Source of the DNA: Candidatus Limosilactobacillus merdigallinarum
GTDB lineage: Bacteria > Bacillota > Bacilli > Lactobacillales > Lactobacillaceae
Reading direction: 5' to 3'
Assembly: GCA_019114515.1 (NCBI GenBank)
Contig: DXFH01000001.1
Span: forward strand, 62,001 to 126,000
DNA: 64,000 nt
Shown: one piece after another, positions 35,537-45,398 of the stretch
How positions within the stretch are numbered: position 1 is the first letter of the stretch
How the letters are laid out: each line of letters opens with the position of its first letter
The notes under the pieces: model-generated
Databases searched by the model: none
What the model saw: the letters and a program-made list of their open reading frames with translations, nothing else
Told to the model about the DNA's origin: nothing
Position numbers and translations under genes: made by a program

Positions 35537-36880
35537 TTACTTATTATTCCGTCGCCAGGTCGGGTCCGTGATAATCCGGGCCGCAATCAGTCCCAGCGGC
35601 AAAAAGGCAATGATTAATGCTGCCCGCGTTAACCATAATGCACCAATACTAATTGAGGTTAATCCGATGTTATAAACTGCGCGGTACATGTACAAACCCG
35701 GTACCATAATCACAATGGATGGAATGGTAATCGAAATACGTGGATAGCCGACTTTACGCCGCACAACCGAAGCCAACAAACCAGCCACTAAAGCACCAAT
35801 AAAGGCCGCTGCTCCCGCTGGCATAATCTTAAAATCAACTAATTCCAACCGCAACGTATTGGCAACTGCTCCAATTAGCCCCGCAGTCGTCGCCATTTTC
35901 AGCTTACTGTTGAACATAATAGAGAAGCCAAAGACACCGCAAAAACTAGCGATTAAACGTAACACAAGGTAGGTAACTGGTGGGATCTGCAAGGGAATGA
36001 AGTTTTCGGGATGCAAATGGACCAGCATCGCTACTAGCCAACCTATTAAGGTGGCTACTGTGATGATAATCAAAGCGTACGCTGCTCTTTCCAGCCCTGA
36101 ACGCATATCTAGTTTAGATAAGTCCAGGCCACTCGTAATAAATGGGAATCCCGGAATGATAAACAACATAGCGCCAATGTAGCCCGCTTCATGACGGAAA
36201 TTCACGTTAAAAAGCAGGCGCATAATATCCAATGACAGTAAATACGAAACACAGGCAACCGAGACGGCTACCGCGATGCAGGCGTATAAGGTCATTTGGT
36301 TATCAATCATCTTCCGGCGCACAAAGTTACCTAAGCTGGCCCCCACAAAGCAGCACAGCATCTCTACTAAACCGCCGCCAAGAAGGAACACGAAGGCACT
36401 GCAGGCCAAACCGGCAGCTAAGCCGACCATCCATGGATTGTAATTGCCACGCGTTTTTTCAATCTGATTCAGACGTTCATGAATTTTACCCACTGTCCAG
36501 CTGTCGCCTTCGATAGTCATATCATTAATGAACTTTTCTAAGGCATTTAGTTTGGACGTGTTTACACCGGTCGTAGGCAAAGAAAGCGTCTGGGAAAAAC
36601 TTTCATTTTCGTCCATGCAGGTATATTCGATTGAAACTAAGCCAATATCAGCAGAACAAGTCATCCCCAGGGTCTCGGCAGCTAAGTTCATGGATCGTCT
36701 TACCCGCCAGGAACCAGTGCCACAAGCCAGCATCAAAATGCCGATCCGCCCAACAATCACTGACCTTTCAACTAAATTGGCTTCGGTGGCCGGTGTAATA
36801 TTGTCGCTCGTGACAAAGTCTAACCAATTAATTTTCATATGCTGATGGTAGACCCTAGCGGGTTGCTCATCTCGCTGCAT
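35537..36880 (-). CDS. Threonine/serine exporter, fused ThrE
   Basis: A 447-residue protein that joins the DUF1212 and DUF3815 halves in one chain: N-terminal cytoplasmic part with DNITPATEANLVERSVIVGRIG and TCSADIGLVSIEYTC, then ten helices ending PSIVIMVPGLYMYR. Proposed to export threonine, serine or peptides by proton motive force. AAGGAG lies about 10 nt before the ATG at 36880. The window also has a split pair at 9606-10827. It heads a four-gene operon with UDG, MFS and esterase genes. Confidence 0.85.
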   Translation of the reverse strand: MQRDEQPARVYHQHMKINWLDFVTSDNITPATEANLVERSVIVGRIGILMLACGTGSWRVRRSMNLAAETLGMTCSADIGLVSIEYTCMDENESFSQTLSLPTTGVNTSKLNALEKFINDMTIEGDSWTVGKIHERLNQIEKTRGNYNPWMVGLAAGLACSAFVFLLGGGLVEMLCCFVGASLGNFVRRKMIDNQMTLYACIAVAVSVACVSYLLSLDIMRLLFNVNFRHEAGYIGAMLFIIPGFPFITSGLDLSKLDMRSGLERAAYALIIITVATLIGWLVAMLVHLHPENFIPLQIPPVTYLVLRLIASFCGVFGFSIMFNSKLKMATTAGLIGAVANTLRLELVDFKIMPAGAAAFIGALVAGLLASVVRRKVGYPRISITIPSIVIMVPGLYMYRAVYNIGLTSISIGALWLTRAALIIAFLPLGLIAARIITDPTWRRNNK

Positions 36881-36906
36881 TATTCTTTCACTCCTTGATA
36901 ATTTCA

Positions 36907-36945
36907 ATAAAAAAAAAAAACCTGAATGATTCAGGAATCTTTTTA
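36907..36945 (-). terminator. Terminator of the cyclophilin gene
   Basis: CCTGAA / TTCAGG short stem followed by a run of ten or more T on the reverse strand. Confidence 0.7.
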
Positions 36946-37024
36946 AGCTAACCTGAACATTATAAGGGTCTTTTCGCTATTTGTGTAGTCATCTTTAGAC
37001 AACAATCGTGCAGTCTGAAAATTA

Positions 37025-37615
37025 TTAATGGATATCAATCGATTCGATCACAACGTCTTTTTCTGGACGATCAGCAATATTGCGGGGTACCCGACTAATA
37101 TCAACTGCCGTTTGCATACCGTCAATTACCTGTCCGAAAACGGTGTGGTGATGATCAAGCCATGGCGTGCCGCCCATTTGATAATGATCAATGATTTCTT
37201 GCGGATAGTTAGCAGCCTTCATTTGGCTGGTCAAATTGGTGGTTAAATTACGGTTAGTGACAATGAAAAACTGGCTGCCATTAGTATTAGGACCAGCATT
37301 AGCCATTGATAAAGCACCCCGGAAATTAAACAACCGGTTGCTAAATTCATCTTCAAATGGTCCCCCGTAAATACTCTCTCCACCAGCACCACTGCCAGTT
37401 GGGTCACCGCCCTGAATCATAAAGTCCGGAATCACCCGGTGGAAAGTGACCCCATTGTAGTAACCCTTCTTCGCCAATTCCACAAAATTCTTCACCGTTT
37501 TCGGTGCAATGTCATCAAACAACTGTACTTCAATATCACCCATGCTGGTCTTGATCGTTGCTTTAGTACCAGACTGATTCTCAATATTTAATTGCGGATA
37601 ATCCGTCTCTGCCAT
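37025..37615 (-). CDS. Cyclophilin-type peptidyl-prolyl cis-trans isomerase
   Basis: A 196-residue cytoplasmic cyclophilin that speeds proline isomerisation during folding. Active-site pieces are [22 protein letters not shown] and NTNGSQFFI. There is a short insert ([21 protein letters not shown]) before the [12 protein letters not shown] strand. No signal peptide. GAGGAGG precedes the ATG. Single gene with a terminator after it. Confidence 0.93.
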   Translation of the reverse strand: MAETDYPQLNIENQSGTKATIKTSMGDIEVQLFDDIAPKTVKNFVELAKKGYYNGVTFHRVIPDFMIQGGDPTGSGAGGESIYGGPFEDEFSNRLFNFRGALSMANAGPNTNGSQFFIVTNRNLTTNLTSQMKAANYPQEIIDHYQMGGTPWLDHHHTVFGQVIDGMQTAVDISRVPRNIADRPEKDVVIESIDIH

Positions 37616-37767
37616 TCGTTCTTCCTCCTCTAGCTAAATTCTCAGCTATTGTACCCTAAATTTATTAGCGGTAGTAGAAATATCACTTACAAAAAATGCG
37701 CAGATTCGGCATTTTATCTCATCTGCGCAATATGTATTTTTTAAATCAGCTAAATAACTGCACTTAT

Positions 37768-38060
37768 TCTGCTCGTTGCGGTCTGGATCGCAGCGGTGAA
37801 ATTGTCGTTAGTGATGTGCAAACAGCACTTACGACAAGACCAAGCTTTTAGGGAGTGGGAAAGAAGTCGCTTGTGACTTCGTCTTCCCACCCCCGCAAGG
37901 ATGGCTAGGTGTTCTGGGCGTTGATTTGTCAACGTCAGGAACCCAGCCAGCTACCGCGTCATTATATAAATAACTTTGAAATAGTAAAGAAACTGAGTTG
38001 ATTTCCAGCTTCTCAAAGTTGTGTCCACCGCGATCCAGCTCCAGAAAGCGTGCAAGCTGA
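37768..38060 (+). repeat. Type 1 structured repeat, copy B, interrupted
   Basis: Left part: GGTGAAATTGTCG...CTTACGACAAGACCAAGCTTTT. Right part: TCTCAAAGTTGTGTCC, CGATCCAGC and GTGCAAGCTG. Both match copy D at 63851-63997, but a type 2 element (37850-37965) plus extra bases sit between them. The outer stem CTGGATCG / CGATCCAG remains. Boundaries are approximate. Confidence 0.65.
37850..37965 (+). repeat. Type 2 structured repeat, copy nested in type 1
   Basis: Begins GGGAGTGGGAAAGAAGTCG; hairpin 1 pairs AGTGGGAA-GAAGTCGC with GACTTCGTCTTCCCACC; hairpin 2 uses TTCTGGGCGTTGA / TCAACGTCAGGAA. Ends CTACCGCGTCATT. Compensating changes relative to the other copies preserve hairpin 1. Confidence 0.72.
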
Positions 38061-38070
38061 TATAACATAA

Positions 38071-40017
38071 TTATTTACTAGTCAAAGCAATCAGTGAATC
38101 ACCGTGTTGAACAGAACCATCGGTAACACGCTTGACGGCGGCGTAATTGGTCGTGTTAGTAATAACAACCATTACCGTTGTGTCGTAACCCGCCTTCTTT
38201 ACAGCATCTAGATCAATGGTACCTAGCTTGTCGCCACGCTTTACCTTCTGGCCTTGTTCGACAAAACTCTCGAAGTGTTCACCCTTTAAGTTAACCGTAT
38301 CCAAGCCAACGTGGATCAGCACTTCAGCACCATCAGTAGAAGTCAAACCATAAGCGTGCTTGGTAGCATATGCCACCGTGATCTCACCATCGACAGGAGC
38401 ATAGATGGTCCCATCGCTTGGCACGATAGCGGCACCGTCACCCATCATCTTTTGCGAGAAGACCTCATCATTTACTTGGGAAAGATCTTCAGCCTGACCA
38501 GTCACTGGGCTGGCAATTGTTTCACTGACAGTTTCAGCAGCTGGGTAATTTGCGTGGTCTAAAGTCGTGGTTGACTCATTGGCTTGAGCAACCGCATCCG
38601 CCGCAATGTCAGTTTCCGCGTCTGGGTTGACTAAATCATTGTGTGCTTTGCCATAGAAGTAAGTAACTAAGAAGGCAATCACGAAGGAAATAACTTCACA
38701 TAGCAGGTATAACGGAATGTCTTTAGCGTAAACGGAAATAAAGCCAATTAACCCGGCAGATCCCATTGAGGCGGCAACCACGTGCAGCAATCCGGCCAAT
38801 ATTGAAGCGACACAAGATCCCACTAAGGCACAGAAGAATGGGAACCGTAATTTCAGGTTAACCCCGAAGATAGCTGGTTCAGTAATGCCTAGCAGTGCAG
38901 AAACAGCTGATGAACTAGACAATGCCTTCATCTTCTTATTCTTGGTCAAGAAGTAAACGGCCGTCGTAGCAGCACCTTGGGCAACATTCGCCATTGAAGC
39001 GACTACGAAGATAAAGTCGCCGGCACCCTTACCAGCTTTGAAGGCCGTAACCAGCTGCGTTTCTATTGCGGGGAAGCTTTGGTGCAGACCCGTCAAAACG
39101 ATTGGCGAGTATAGGGCACCGAAGATTCCTGTTCCAATAAATCCTAACGTGTCGTATAACCAAACAATACCGTTCGTCAGCAGGTCAGACAGTTCCTTCA
39201 TAACGGGGCCCACAACAACGAAGGTCAAAAAGCCAGTGATTAGGACTGACAGTAACGGTGTGAAGGTAAAGTCCACGGCTTGTGGCAAGTGCTTGTGGAA
39301 CCACTTTTCCAAAATGGACAAGATCCAGACAGCCGCCAACGCCGGGATAACCTGGTTCGTGTAAGACTGAATGTGTACTTGCAAACCAAAGAGGTTCCAG
39401 TAGCCACCCTTAGCTAGAGCAGGTGCGGTCATCATCATTCCCACAACGGCACCCAGGAACGGGTTGGCACCGAAGCGTTTAGCAGCTGAAATACCAACTA
39501 GGATTGGCAAGAAGACATACGGTGCTGCTGACATGACATTAACCATGCCTTCAATTCCCTTAAGGGCGGGCACCATCTGAATGACTGAGCGTGGTCCAAA
39601 AAGATCTTGGGCAGTCAATACATTGTCTAAGGCCATTAAAAGACCACCAGCAACCAAAGCCGGAATTAACGGAACGAAGATGTCAGATAACAGTTTGATA
39701 AAGGCCATCACTGGATTGGTCTTTTGATTTTTCGCCGCAATCTGCTTCAAATCCTGTGTGGAAACTTCCTTTAATCCCGTCTGTGCAATTAATTCATCAT
39801 AAACATTATTGACGTCTCCGGGACCGATGATAATTTGATACTGGCCATTCGTATTAAATGTCCCCTTGATATCATCGTCTTGATCTAACCATTGTTGATC
39901 GATCGCCTTCTCATCTTTTAAGACCAAACGCAAACGCGTGGCACAGTGAGCGGCGGCCACGATATTGTCCTTACCCACTGCCTGAATTACGGTAGTGGCA
40001 ACCCTTTTATGGTCCAT
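38071..40017 (-). CDS. Sucrose-type PTS transporter, EIIBCA
   Basis: A 648-residue three-domain PTS permease that imports and phosphorylates sucrose (or a related glucoside). EIIB: phospho-cysteine C25 in [17 protein letters not shown]: about ten helices from ~100 to 460 ([18 protein letters not shown]). EIIA: phospho-histidine in [18 protein letters not shown] near residue 570. GAGGGGG precedes the ATG. The promoter upstream has two LacI-type boxes. The likely sucrose-6-phosphate hydrolase gene (scrB) lies on the other strand at 41317, separated by an alcohol dehydrogenase gene. It resembles ScrA/Pts1BCA. Confidence 0.9.
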   Translation of the reverse strand: MDHKRVATTVIQAVGKDNIVAAAHCATRLRLVLKDEKAIDQQWLDQDDDIKGTFNTNGQYQIIIGPGDVNNVYDELIAQTGLKEVSTQDLKQIAAKNQKTNPVMAFIKLLSDIFVPLIPALVAGGLLMALDNVLTAQDLFGPRSVIQMVPALKGIEGMVNVMSAAPYVFLPILVGISAAKRFGANPFLGAVVGMMMTAPALAKGGYWNLFGLQVHIQSYTNQVIPALAAVWILSILEKWFHKHLPQAVDFTFTPLLSVLITGFLTFVVVGPVMKELSDLLTNGIVWLYDTLGFIGTGIFGALYSPIVLTGLHQSFPAIETQLVTAFKAGKGAGDFIFVVASMANVAQGAATTAVYFLTKNKKMKALSSSSAVSALLGITEPAIFGVNLKLRFPFFCALVGSCVASILAGLLHVVAASMGSAGLIGFISVYAKDIPLYLLCEVISFVIAFLVTYFYGKAHNDLVNPDAETDIAADAVAQANESTTTLDHANYPAAETVSETIASPVTGQAEDLSQVNDEVFSQKMMGDGAAIVPSDGTIYAPVDGEITVAYATKHAYGLTSTDGAEVLIHVGLDTVNLKGEHFESFVEQGQKVKRGDKLGTIDLDAVKKAGYDTTVMVVITNTTNYAAVKRVTDGSVQHGDSLIALTSK

Positions 40018-40045
40018 TACTGATTCCCCCTCAATCGATATGCGA

Positions 40046-40107
40046 TGTAAGCGCTTTTTCTGGTGTATATCATACCCTGATTATAAAAATTGTCAAGCGT
40101 TTATCAA
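40046..40107 (-). promoter_or_regulatory. PTS promoter with two ScrR/LacI-type operators
   Basis: Reverse strand: -35 TTGACA (40091-40096), 16-nt spacer, -10 TATGAT (40069-40074). One box, TTGATAAACGCTTGACAA, overlaps the -35 (40090-40107). A second, AAAAAGCGCTTACA (40046-40059), lies after the -10 and could be a cre site or a second ScrR box. The ScrR gene itself is not in the window. Confidence 0.62.
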
Positions 40108-40121
40108 TTATTCTGGGGGAA

Positions 40122-41156
40122 CTAGTCTTGACCAATGCGGAGGACACAGGCGCCATCCAAATCACCCTTCTTAACCCGCTTTAGGGCTTCATCCGCTTGT
40201 GTAAACGGATATTCAGTAATGGTTGGCTTGATATCCAGACGATCAGCTAAGGTTAAAAATTCTTCACCATCGCGCCGGGTGTTGGATTCAACGCTGGTTA
40301 GATTCTTTTCATGGAAGAGGTGGTCCTGATAAGACATGCTCGGAACATCACTCAAGTGGATACCGGCAAGAGCCAAAGTACCACCGGGAGCTAAGTTAGC
40401 CAAAGCGTTGGGGACCATTTGTCCAGCAGGAGCAAACATAATTCCTGAATCTAGCGGTACTGGTGACTGGTCATAGGCACCTTGCGCAGAAGCACAGCCT
40501 AATTGCAAAGCAAACTTTTGGGCATCCTTGCCCCGCGTAAAGACGTGCACCTCAATTCCTTCTTTAATGGACAGCATTGCGGTTAAGTGAGCGGAACCCC
40601 CAAAGCCGTACAAGCCGAGACGGCCACCTGCAGGTACGTTAGCCCGCAAGAAGGAACGATAGCCAATGATGCCGGCGCACAGCAACGGCGCAGCCACTAG
40701 CGAATCAAAGTGGTCCGGAATCTCATATGCAAAGCCCTCTGGAACTGTGACGTATTCGGCGTAGCCACCGTCATGATCCCAGCCCGTGTACTTTGAATAT
40801 GGACACAAGTTTTCTCGACCAGACCGGCAAAAACGGCAGACACCACAAGCATTACGGAACCACGGAATCCCGATCCGTTGACCATCCTTAAAGCGTTGTG
40901 TATTAGGGCCCTGCTTAACTACTTCACCAATGATTTCATGACCAGGAGTAACGTGTTCTTTGTGTACCGGCAAGTCACCCTCCGTTACGTGTAGGTCGGT
41001 GTGACAAACACCACATGCCAATACCCGTACTAATACTTCGCCACTCTGCGGTTCTGGCACTGGCTTCTCGACCAGCTGCAGGGGACAAGGATTGCTTTCA
41101 ATTGGTGCAGGAGTAGTAACCTCCCACGCCTTCATTGTTGTTGGAATTGCAGTCAT
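40122..41156 (-). CDS. Zinc-dependent alcohol dehydrogenase, second paralog
   Basis: A 344-residue zinc alcohol dehydrogenase of the AdhA/YogA-like kind. Catalytic-zinc region ACGVCHTDLHV and GHEIIGEV; structural zinc ACGVCRFCRSGRENLC. The cofactor loop is GLYGFGGSAH, an unusual variant of GxGGxG. AAGGAGGAG precedes the ATG. It sits between the PTS and scrB and is transcribed towards the PTS gene, so its transcript may read through the LacI-type boxes. Probable role: aldehyde reduction and NAD(P) balance. Confidence 0.88.
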   Translation of the reverse strand: MTAIPTTMKAWEVTTPAPIESNPCPLQLVEKPVPEPQSGEVLVRVLACGVCHTDLHVTEGDLPVHKEHVTPGHEIIGEVVKQGPNTQRFKDGQRIGIPWFRNACGVCRFCRSGRENLCPYSKYTGWDHDGGYAEYVTVPEGFAYEIPDHFDSLVAAPLLCAGIIGYRSFLRANVPAGGRLGLYGFGGSAHLTAMLSIKEGIEVHVFTRGKDAQKFALQLGCASAQGAYDQSPVPLDSGIMFAPAGQMVPNALANLAPGGTLALAGIHLSDVPSMSYQDHLFHEKNLTSVESNTRRDGEEFLTLADRLDIKPTITEYPFTQADEALKRVKKGDLDGACVLRIGQD

Positions 41157-41242
41157 TTGATCTCCTCCTTACTTAATACTCACCCTTTATTGTAGTTGCT
41201 TTTCAGAGCTTGTGAAATAATATTCAAACTAACCACAAAGTT

Positions 41243-41271
41243 TTGACAGCCATCTAATGGACCAATAGAAT
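41243..41271 (+). promoter_or_regulatory. Promoter of scrB
   Basis: TTGACA (41243-41248), 17-nt spacer, TAGAAT (41266-41271). I see no LacI-type operator here, unlike the PTS promoter. Confidence 0.6.
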
Positions 41272-41316
41272 GATGGTAGCTTAGTTGTTTAAGGCACTAT
41301 TAAAGGAGACATCATC

Positions 41317-42792
41317 ATGGAATGGACACGTGAGATGCGTTACCGTCCTTATCAGGATTACAGCGCTATGGATCTGTTAAAGCTGCAACGACAAGCTGGC
41401 AGTTCACCTTACCAGCTGCATTACCATATTCACCCAGCTTCAGGATTACTGAATGATCCCAATGGTTTCAACTTCTTTAATCACGAATGGCATGTCAGTT
41501 ACCAGAACTTTCCTTTCGGTGCAGTCCATGGTTTAAAGTCCTGGATGCATATGTCATCAACTGATTTAGTTCATTGGCAGCCACGAGGAATGGTTTTGAC
41601 CCCAGACACCCAATATGACAGTCATGGAGCATATTCTGGGTCGGCTTTAGCTAAAGATGGCCACCTCTTCCTTATGTATACTGGCAACCATCGTGATAAG
41701 GATTGGACACGTACCCCTTACCAGCTTGGTGCTTGGATGGATAAAAAAGGGCAAGTTGAGAAACTGAAACAGCCGCTCTTTTCCAAACCAACTAACATTT
41801 CCGAGCACTTCCGTGACCCCCAACTGTTAGAACACAACGGTCATTACTATGCGATCCTTGGTGCACAAACCGCAGATGACGAAGCTGGCCACATTGACCT
41901 GTGGGAAAGCGATCAGCTGGAAGACGGCTGGCATGAAGTGGGCTTAGTCCAAATAAGTCAATATCAAATGGGCTACATGGTAGAATGCCCGAACCTGGTA
42001 TTTGTCGATGACCATGCCGTGATGATTTTCTGCCCGCAAGGCTTAAACAAGCAAGTCAGCGACTACCAAAACATCTATCCCAACATGTATTTGATTGGTG
42101 ATAATTTTGACTTCGATCATGCGGCATTAATTAATAGCAGTAATACCCCTGTGAACCTCGACTACGGCTTCGATGTGTATGCTAGTCAGGCATTTAATGC
42201 ACCAGATGGCCGTGCCTATGTTATCAGCTGGGTCGGTTTGCCTGATACCACCTACCCGACTGATGATGAAAACTGGGCTAACTGTTTAAGCCAAGTCAAG
42301 GAGTTACATATTCGCGATGGTCAGCTTTACCAGCAACCCGTCGAGGCTATGAGGACATTGCGGATCGAAAGTAAGCGGTACGAATTTGCCGGCACCTTGC
42401 CAATGATGCCAGAACCGCTCAGTCAGCAGTACGAACTGGCCATGACCATTGAAAAGAAGCAAACTGGCACCTTACACCTATTAGGAAGTCAGGATGGCAA
42501 ACATTCCTTGGCCTTGCACTTTGATACTAAGCAGGGGCAACTGGTAATTGACCGTGACCAAGTTGGTCAGCCAGTAGCAACCGACCATGGTACGACGCGG
42601 ACTATCCAGTTGCCGGAACAGCAAAATCTCAAATTGCATATTTACATTGATCATTCGTTAGCTGAGATCTTTATTAACGATGGCGCACAAGTGGCTACCT
42701 TACGCTACTTTGCTGATCAAAATAATAACCGTATCTACTTCAACCAGCCGACAAAAGTCCAAGGCAGTCTGTGGCCATTAAGTAACATGTAA
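41317..42792 (+). CDS. scrB: Sucrose-6-phosphate hydrolase (GH32)
   Basis: A 491-residue GH32 enzyme that cuts sucrose-6-phosphate (or sucrose, fructo-oligosaccharides) into glucose-6-phosphate and fructose. Motifs: SGLLNDPNGF (nucleophile Asp), FRDPQ (transition-state Asp), and MVECPNLV (acid/base Glu). The C-terminal beta-sandwich starts near residue 350. No signal peptide, so intracellular, fitting the PTS. AAAGGAG precedes the ATG. An unknown gene follows 23 nt later and may be co-transcribed. Confidence 0.92.
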   Translation: MEWTREMRYRPYQDYSAMDLLKLQRQAGSSPYQLHYHIHPASGLLNDPNGFNFFNHEWHVSYQNFPFGAVHGLKSWMHMSSTDLVHWQPRGMVLTPDTQYDSHGAYSGSALAKDGHLFLMYTGNHRDKDWTRTPYQLGAWMDKKGQVEKLKQPLFSKPTNISEHFRDPQLLEHNGHYYAILGAQTADDEAGHIDLWESDQLEDGWHEVGLVQISQYQMGYMVECPNLVFVDDHAVMIFCPQGLNKQVSDYQNIYPNMYLIGDNFDFDHAALINSSNTPVNLDYGFDVYASQAFNAPDGRAYVISWVGLPDTTYPTDDENWANCLSQVKELHIRDGQLYQQPVEAMRTLRIESKRYEFAGTLPMMPEPLSQQYELAMTIEKKQTGTLHLLGSQDGKHSLALHFDTKQGQLVIDRDQVGQPVATDHGTTRTIQLPEQQNLKLHIYIDHSLAEIFINDGAQVATLRYFADQNNNRIYFNQPTKVQGSLWPLSNM

Positions 42793-42815
42793 TTGTGCAT
42801 GAAGGAGGGTTTACC

Positions 42816-43430
42816 GTGTCTGAACCAGTAGCCAGTCAAAACTGGCATGATGCTATTCGTTTCGTTATTGACCGTTCGTTGCCCGATCCAGATTTTGCCG
42901 TTGTTAACTTTCACCAATCACGTTCGAGTGAAAGCATGTACGTTAACCTGCTTGCCCAAGGCCGCCTCTATCAGTTACGCTATGCTTTTCATGATCACGA
43001 TGACCATAATCCGCAATTAAGATCGTTTAACTTACAGTCCTATCCGCACGATCGTTTGTTGATTAAAGACACGAAAAAGTTTTTGCGTAACAGTCATGGC
43101 GGCAGTGAGTTAACCTATTTTCACTTTGCTGCTCTCACCCTTGTCGAAAAGCTAACTCAAGAAAACCCGAGCCCGGTTTTATTACAAAATGATACTTTCA
43201 TCCTGCACGGACAGGTTGCTGCCGACCACCTGCAAGCGGAACTCGACTTTTTGCTTAAGCACCAGCTGCTTCTCTGCCGCTTTAAAACTGGCGAAATCTT
43301 TCTGTCGCAAAGTGGGCAGAAGCTTCTGGACTTTTATTGGGACGTGGCCGATTCACATATTGATGAACAGGTATGGGATGAAAACCCGCGCATTGCTTCT
43401 CAGCGCCGCTTATTAGAGCTACTAGCCTAA
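42816..43430 (+). CDS. Uncharacterised protein downstream of scrB, 204 residues
   Basis: I do not recognise this. No signal, membrane segment or cysteine cluster. The C-terminal third (ELDFLLKHQLLLCRFKTGEIFLSQSGQKLLDFY) resembles a winged-helix fold, so a regulatory role is possible. The start is GTG at 42816 with AAGGAGG; the track ORF begins seven codons earlier, at an unsupported GTG. It follows scrB closely. Confidence 0.65.
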   Translation: MSEPVASQNWHDAIRFVIDRSLPDPDFAVVNFHQSRSSESMYVNLLAQGRLYQLRYAFHDHDDHNPQLRSFNLQSYPHDRLLIKDTKKFLRNSHGGSELTYFHFAALTLVEKLTQENPSPVLLQNDTFILHGQVAADHLQAELDFLLKHQLLLCRFKTGEIFLSQSGQKLLDFYWDVADSHIDEQVWDENPRIASQRRLLELLA

Positions 43431-43452
43431 ATTTTAAATTGATCCTTAATCA

Positions 43453-43492
43453 AAAAATTCGTCCAACGTAAATTACGCTGGGCGAATTTTTA
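43453..43492 (+). terminator. Terminator of the scrB unit
   Basis: AAATTCG-CCA-CGTAA / TTACG-TGG-CGAATTTTT, with good stem and T-run. Confidence 0.75.
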
Positions 43493-43558
43493 GTAACTAA
43501 TTTTATTTATTCAAATCTGTGATTACGCATGTTAGATACACATACAACCAGATCTTTA

Positions 43559-43702
43559 CTATTTATCCTTATAACGATCTCGATGAATCAGGTGGTTGCG
43601 ACTATGAATGAACTTATCTTCTTGAGCAAAGATATTTAACGCATCCAAGAAATTGACATAAAAGCCATGTTTAAAACGCTGCCACCATGTTTTCTTTGCC
43701 AT
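43559..43702 (-). CDS. Small basic protein, 47 residues, not in the ORF track
   Basis: Starts MAKKTWWQRF and has a net positive charge (His/Lys/Arg-rich C-terminus, HLIHRDRYKDK). TGAGGTGAT lies just before the ATG at 43702, and the frame runs 47 codons to TAG at 43559. Good ribosome site and amphipathic composition support a real gene. It lies 25 bp after the YjeM-type permease gene and is transcribed the same way. Function unknown. Confidence 0.6.
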   Translation of the reverse strand: MAKKTWWQRFKHGFYVNFLDALNIFAQEDKFIHSRNHLIHRDRYKDK

Positions 43703-43727
43703 TCTATCACCTCATCACATGCTGACA

Positions 43728-45218
43728 TTAGTCTAGCACATGACGTTTTTCGGAAACAGTATAGTAAATCCAGGCAACTACACCGAAGAGTACCGGACCA
43801 AAGGCAGTCCAGAAGGCAGTGGAATATTGGCCTTCCAGGATTGGTTCAACACACGTGAAGATGATCCCGACAGCAATTACCAACCAAACCACAATCGACA
43901 CAATCCAAGTCCAGGTCATGTTCTTGTAGAAGACGAATGGACGATCCAAATCCTTCTTCATCTTGAAGTATGGGAAGGCACCAACTAAGAACAGGTATGG
44001 TGCAGATGACGAAACATTCATCATATCAGTTAATACAGTGTAGAACTGGTTAGCAGCGTCACCACCAAATGAAATGAAGAAGATAATGATGCTGACAATG
44101 GCTGCCTGAATCCACATTGCAAAGGCGGGCATGTTGTGCTTGTTAATCTTAGTCAATTTCTTTGGCAAGAGACGAGGGTCACATCCTTCAATAAAGGACT
44201 TAACTGGTGAATAAACCATCACAAAGGCTGCACCCAGGCCACCAAAGACATCACTCAAAGCGGTAATCTGAGAGAAGATCCGTCCTAACATCAGTGCGCC
44301 ACTGTGGCTCATACCAAAATTAGCACCAATGGTCAGCCCTAAGTTGTTAATCAAAACATATTCAACGTTCGCCAAGTTAACGTTCTTCTTGCCTAAAATG
44401 CTGGACCAGTTAGCGCTAACCCCACAAACCAGGATTGATAAAACGTACAGTAAAGTCATGATAACCATGGCAATAATTAAAGCCCGCGGGAACGTCTTTT
44501 CTGGTTTATGAACGGAGTCAATCACCCCAGCCATGGTTTCCAAACCACCGTAAGCAAATAATGCATAAACAACAAAGGAAATAATTGCAATTGGTGACTG
44601 GAAGTCATGGTTTGGTGACTTAATCAAGTTCATAGCAGTGATTGGCTCAGCCAGCGTCCCATGGTTCATGGCCCACAAAACTAAACTAGCCAAAATAAAC
44701 AGGGCGGCAATTCCTAAAGTAAATACCCCACAGATAGAGGAAATTTCAGCGATCTTGTTAACACCCTTCGATGCAATAGCAGTCACAACTACCAAAAAGA
44801 TGATTTCCAAAACCCCTAACGTTTGGTTAGCTGAGAGTGAGAATAAGTGCCAGGTCTGCGTCTTATCTTGGCCGGAAATCATGGTTGATACCGAAACCAG
44901 GAAGAATTGCGTCGACGATACTAACCAAACTACCCAAGCAGCCAGCCAAATAAACGTCCCTACAAAGGCCGGCTTTTCACCGATAGAGCCACGCAGCCAG
45001 GAAAAGATACCACCCTTAGCTGCTTTAAAGGACGCACCATATTCAGCGAACATCAATGCGGACGGCAGGAAAAATAAAATTGCCGTCACAATATACCAGA
45101 TAATACTGGCATAACCCATTTGATAAAAGGCAGTCAGTGAATTACTAAATCCGAAAATTGATGAGAAGATCATTAATACCAGGCTGCCTAACCCAATCTT
45201 CTTTACAGTTTCACTCAT
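43728..45218 (-). CDS. APC-family amino acid transporter, YjeM-like (Glu/GABA type)
   Basis: A 496-residue, 12-helix transporter. It starts MSETVKKIGLGSLVLMIFSSIFGF and has the GGLETMAG motif in helix 6. It fits the YjeM branch of glutamate/GABA-like antiporters. RGPYF-like sequences of GadC are missing, and no decarboxylase gene is near, so I do not claim acid resistance. AGAGGTC before the ATG. The small 47-residue gene may be in the same transcript. Confidence 0.85.
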   Translation of the reverse strand: MSETVKKIGLGSLVLMIFSSIFGFSNSLTAFYQMGYASIIWYIVTAILFFLPSALMFAEYGASFKAAKGGIFSWLRGSIGEKPAFVGTFIWLAAWVVWLVSSTQFFLVSVSTMISGQDKTQTWHLFSLSANQTLGVLEIIFLVVVTAIASKGVNKIAEISSICGVFTLGIAALFILASLVLWAMNHGTLAEPITAMNLIKSPNHDFQSPIAIISFVVYALFAYGGLETMAGVIDSVHKPEKTFPRALIIAMVIMTLLYVLSILVCGVSANWSSILGKKNVNLANVEYVLINNLGLTIGANFGMSHSGALMLGRIFSQITALSDVFGGLGAAFVMVYSPVKSFIEGCDPRLLPKKLTKINKHNMPAFAMWIQAAIVSIIIFFISFGGDAANQFYTVLTDMMNVSSSAPYLFLVGAFPYFKMKKDLDRPFVFYKNMTWTWIVSIVVWLVIAVGIIFTCVEPILEGQYSTAFWTAFGPVLFGVVAWIYYTVSEKRHVLD

Positions 45219-45398
45219 AACGAGACCTCTTTTGAAATAAATTAGTTATAATTATACACCTTTTATGCGAATTGAATGGATAAAATTATAATTTGTTAAA
45301 AAATCATTTTCTTTAACCTTTCTTTAAATATCCTTCACTAAATCTCCATCATCCCTATGTTAAAATGCTAAAACCACTTTTATGAAAGGAAAATGCAG
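45219..45398. other. Divergent intergenic region between YjeM and the serine hydrolase
   Basis: AT-rich and without features I can name beyond the ribosome site GAAAGGA at 45384-45391. Confidence 0.35.

Larger units (their letters stand above)
37616..38070. other. 455-bp intergenic region filled by nested repeats
   Basis: The gap holds two structured repeats, one inside the other (37768-38060 and 37850-37965). No coding frame here has a ribosome site. Confidence 0.6.

Noticed and set aside
44638-45114. 158-codon ORF opposite the YjeM-type permease
   Set aside because: Antisense shadow of a clear 12-helix transporter gene.
43728-45218. GadC-type acid-resistance antiporter
   Set aside because: No glutamate decarboxylase nearby, and the sequence is closer to YjeM.
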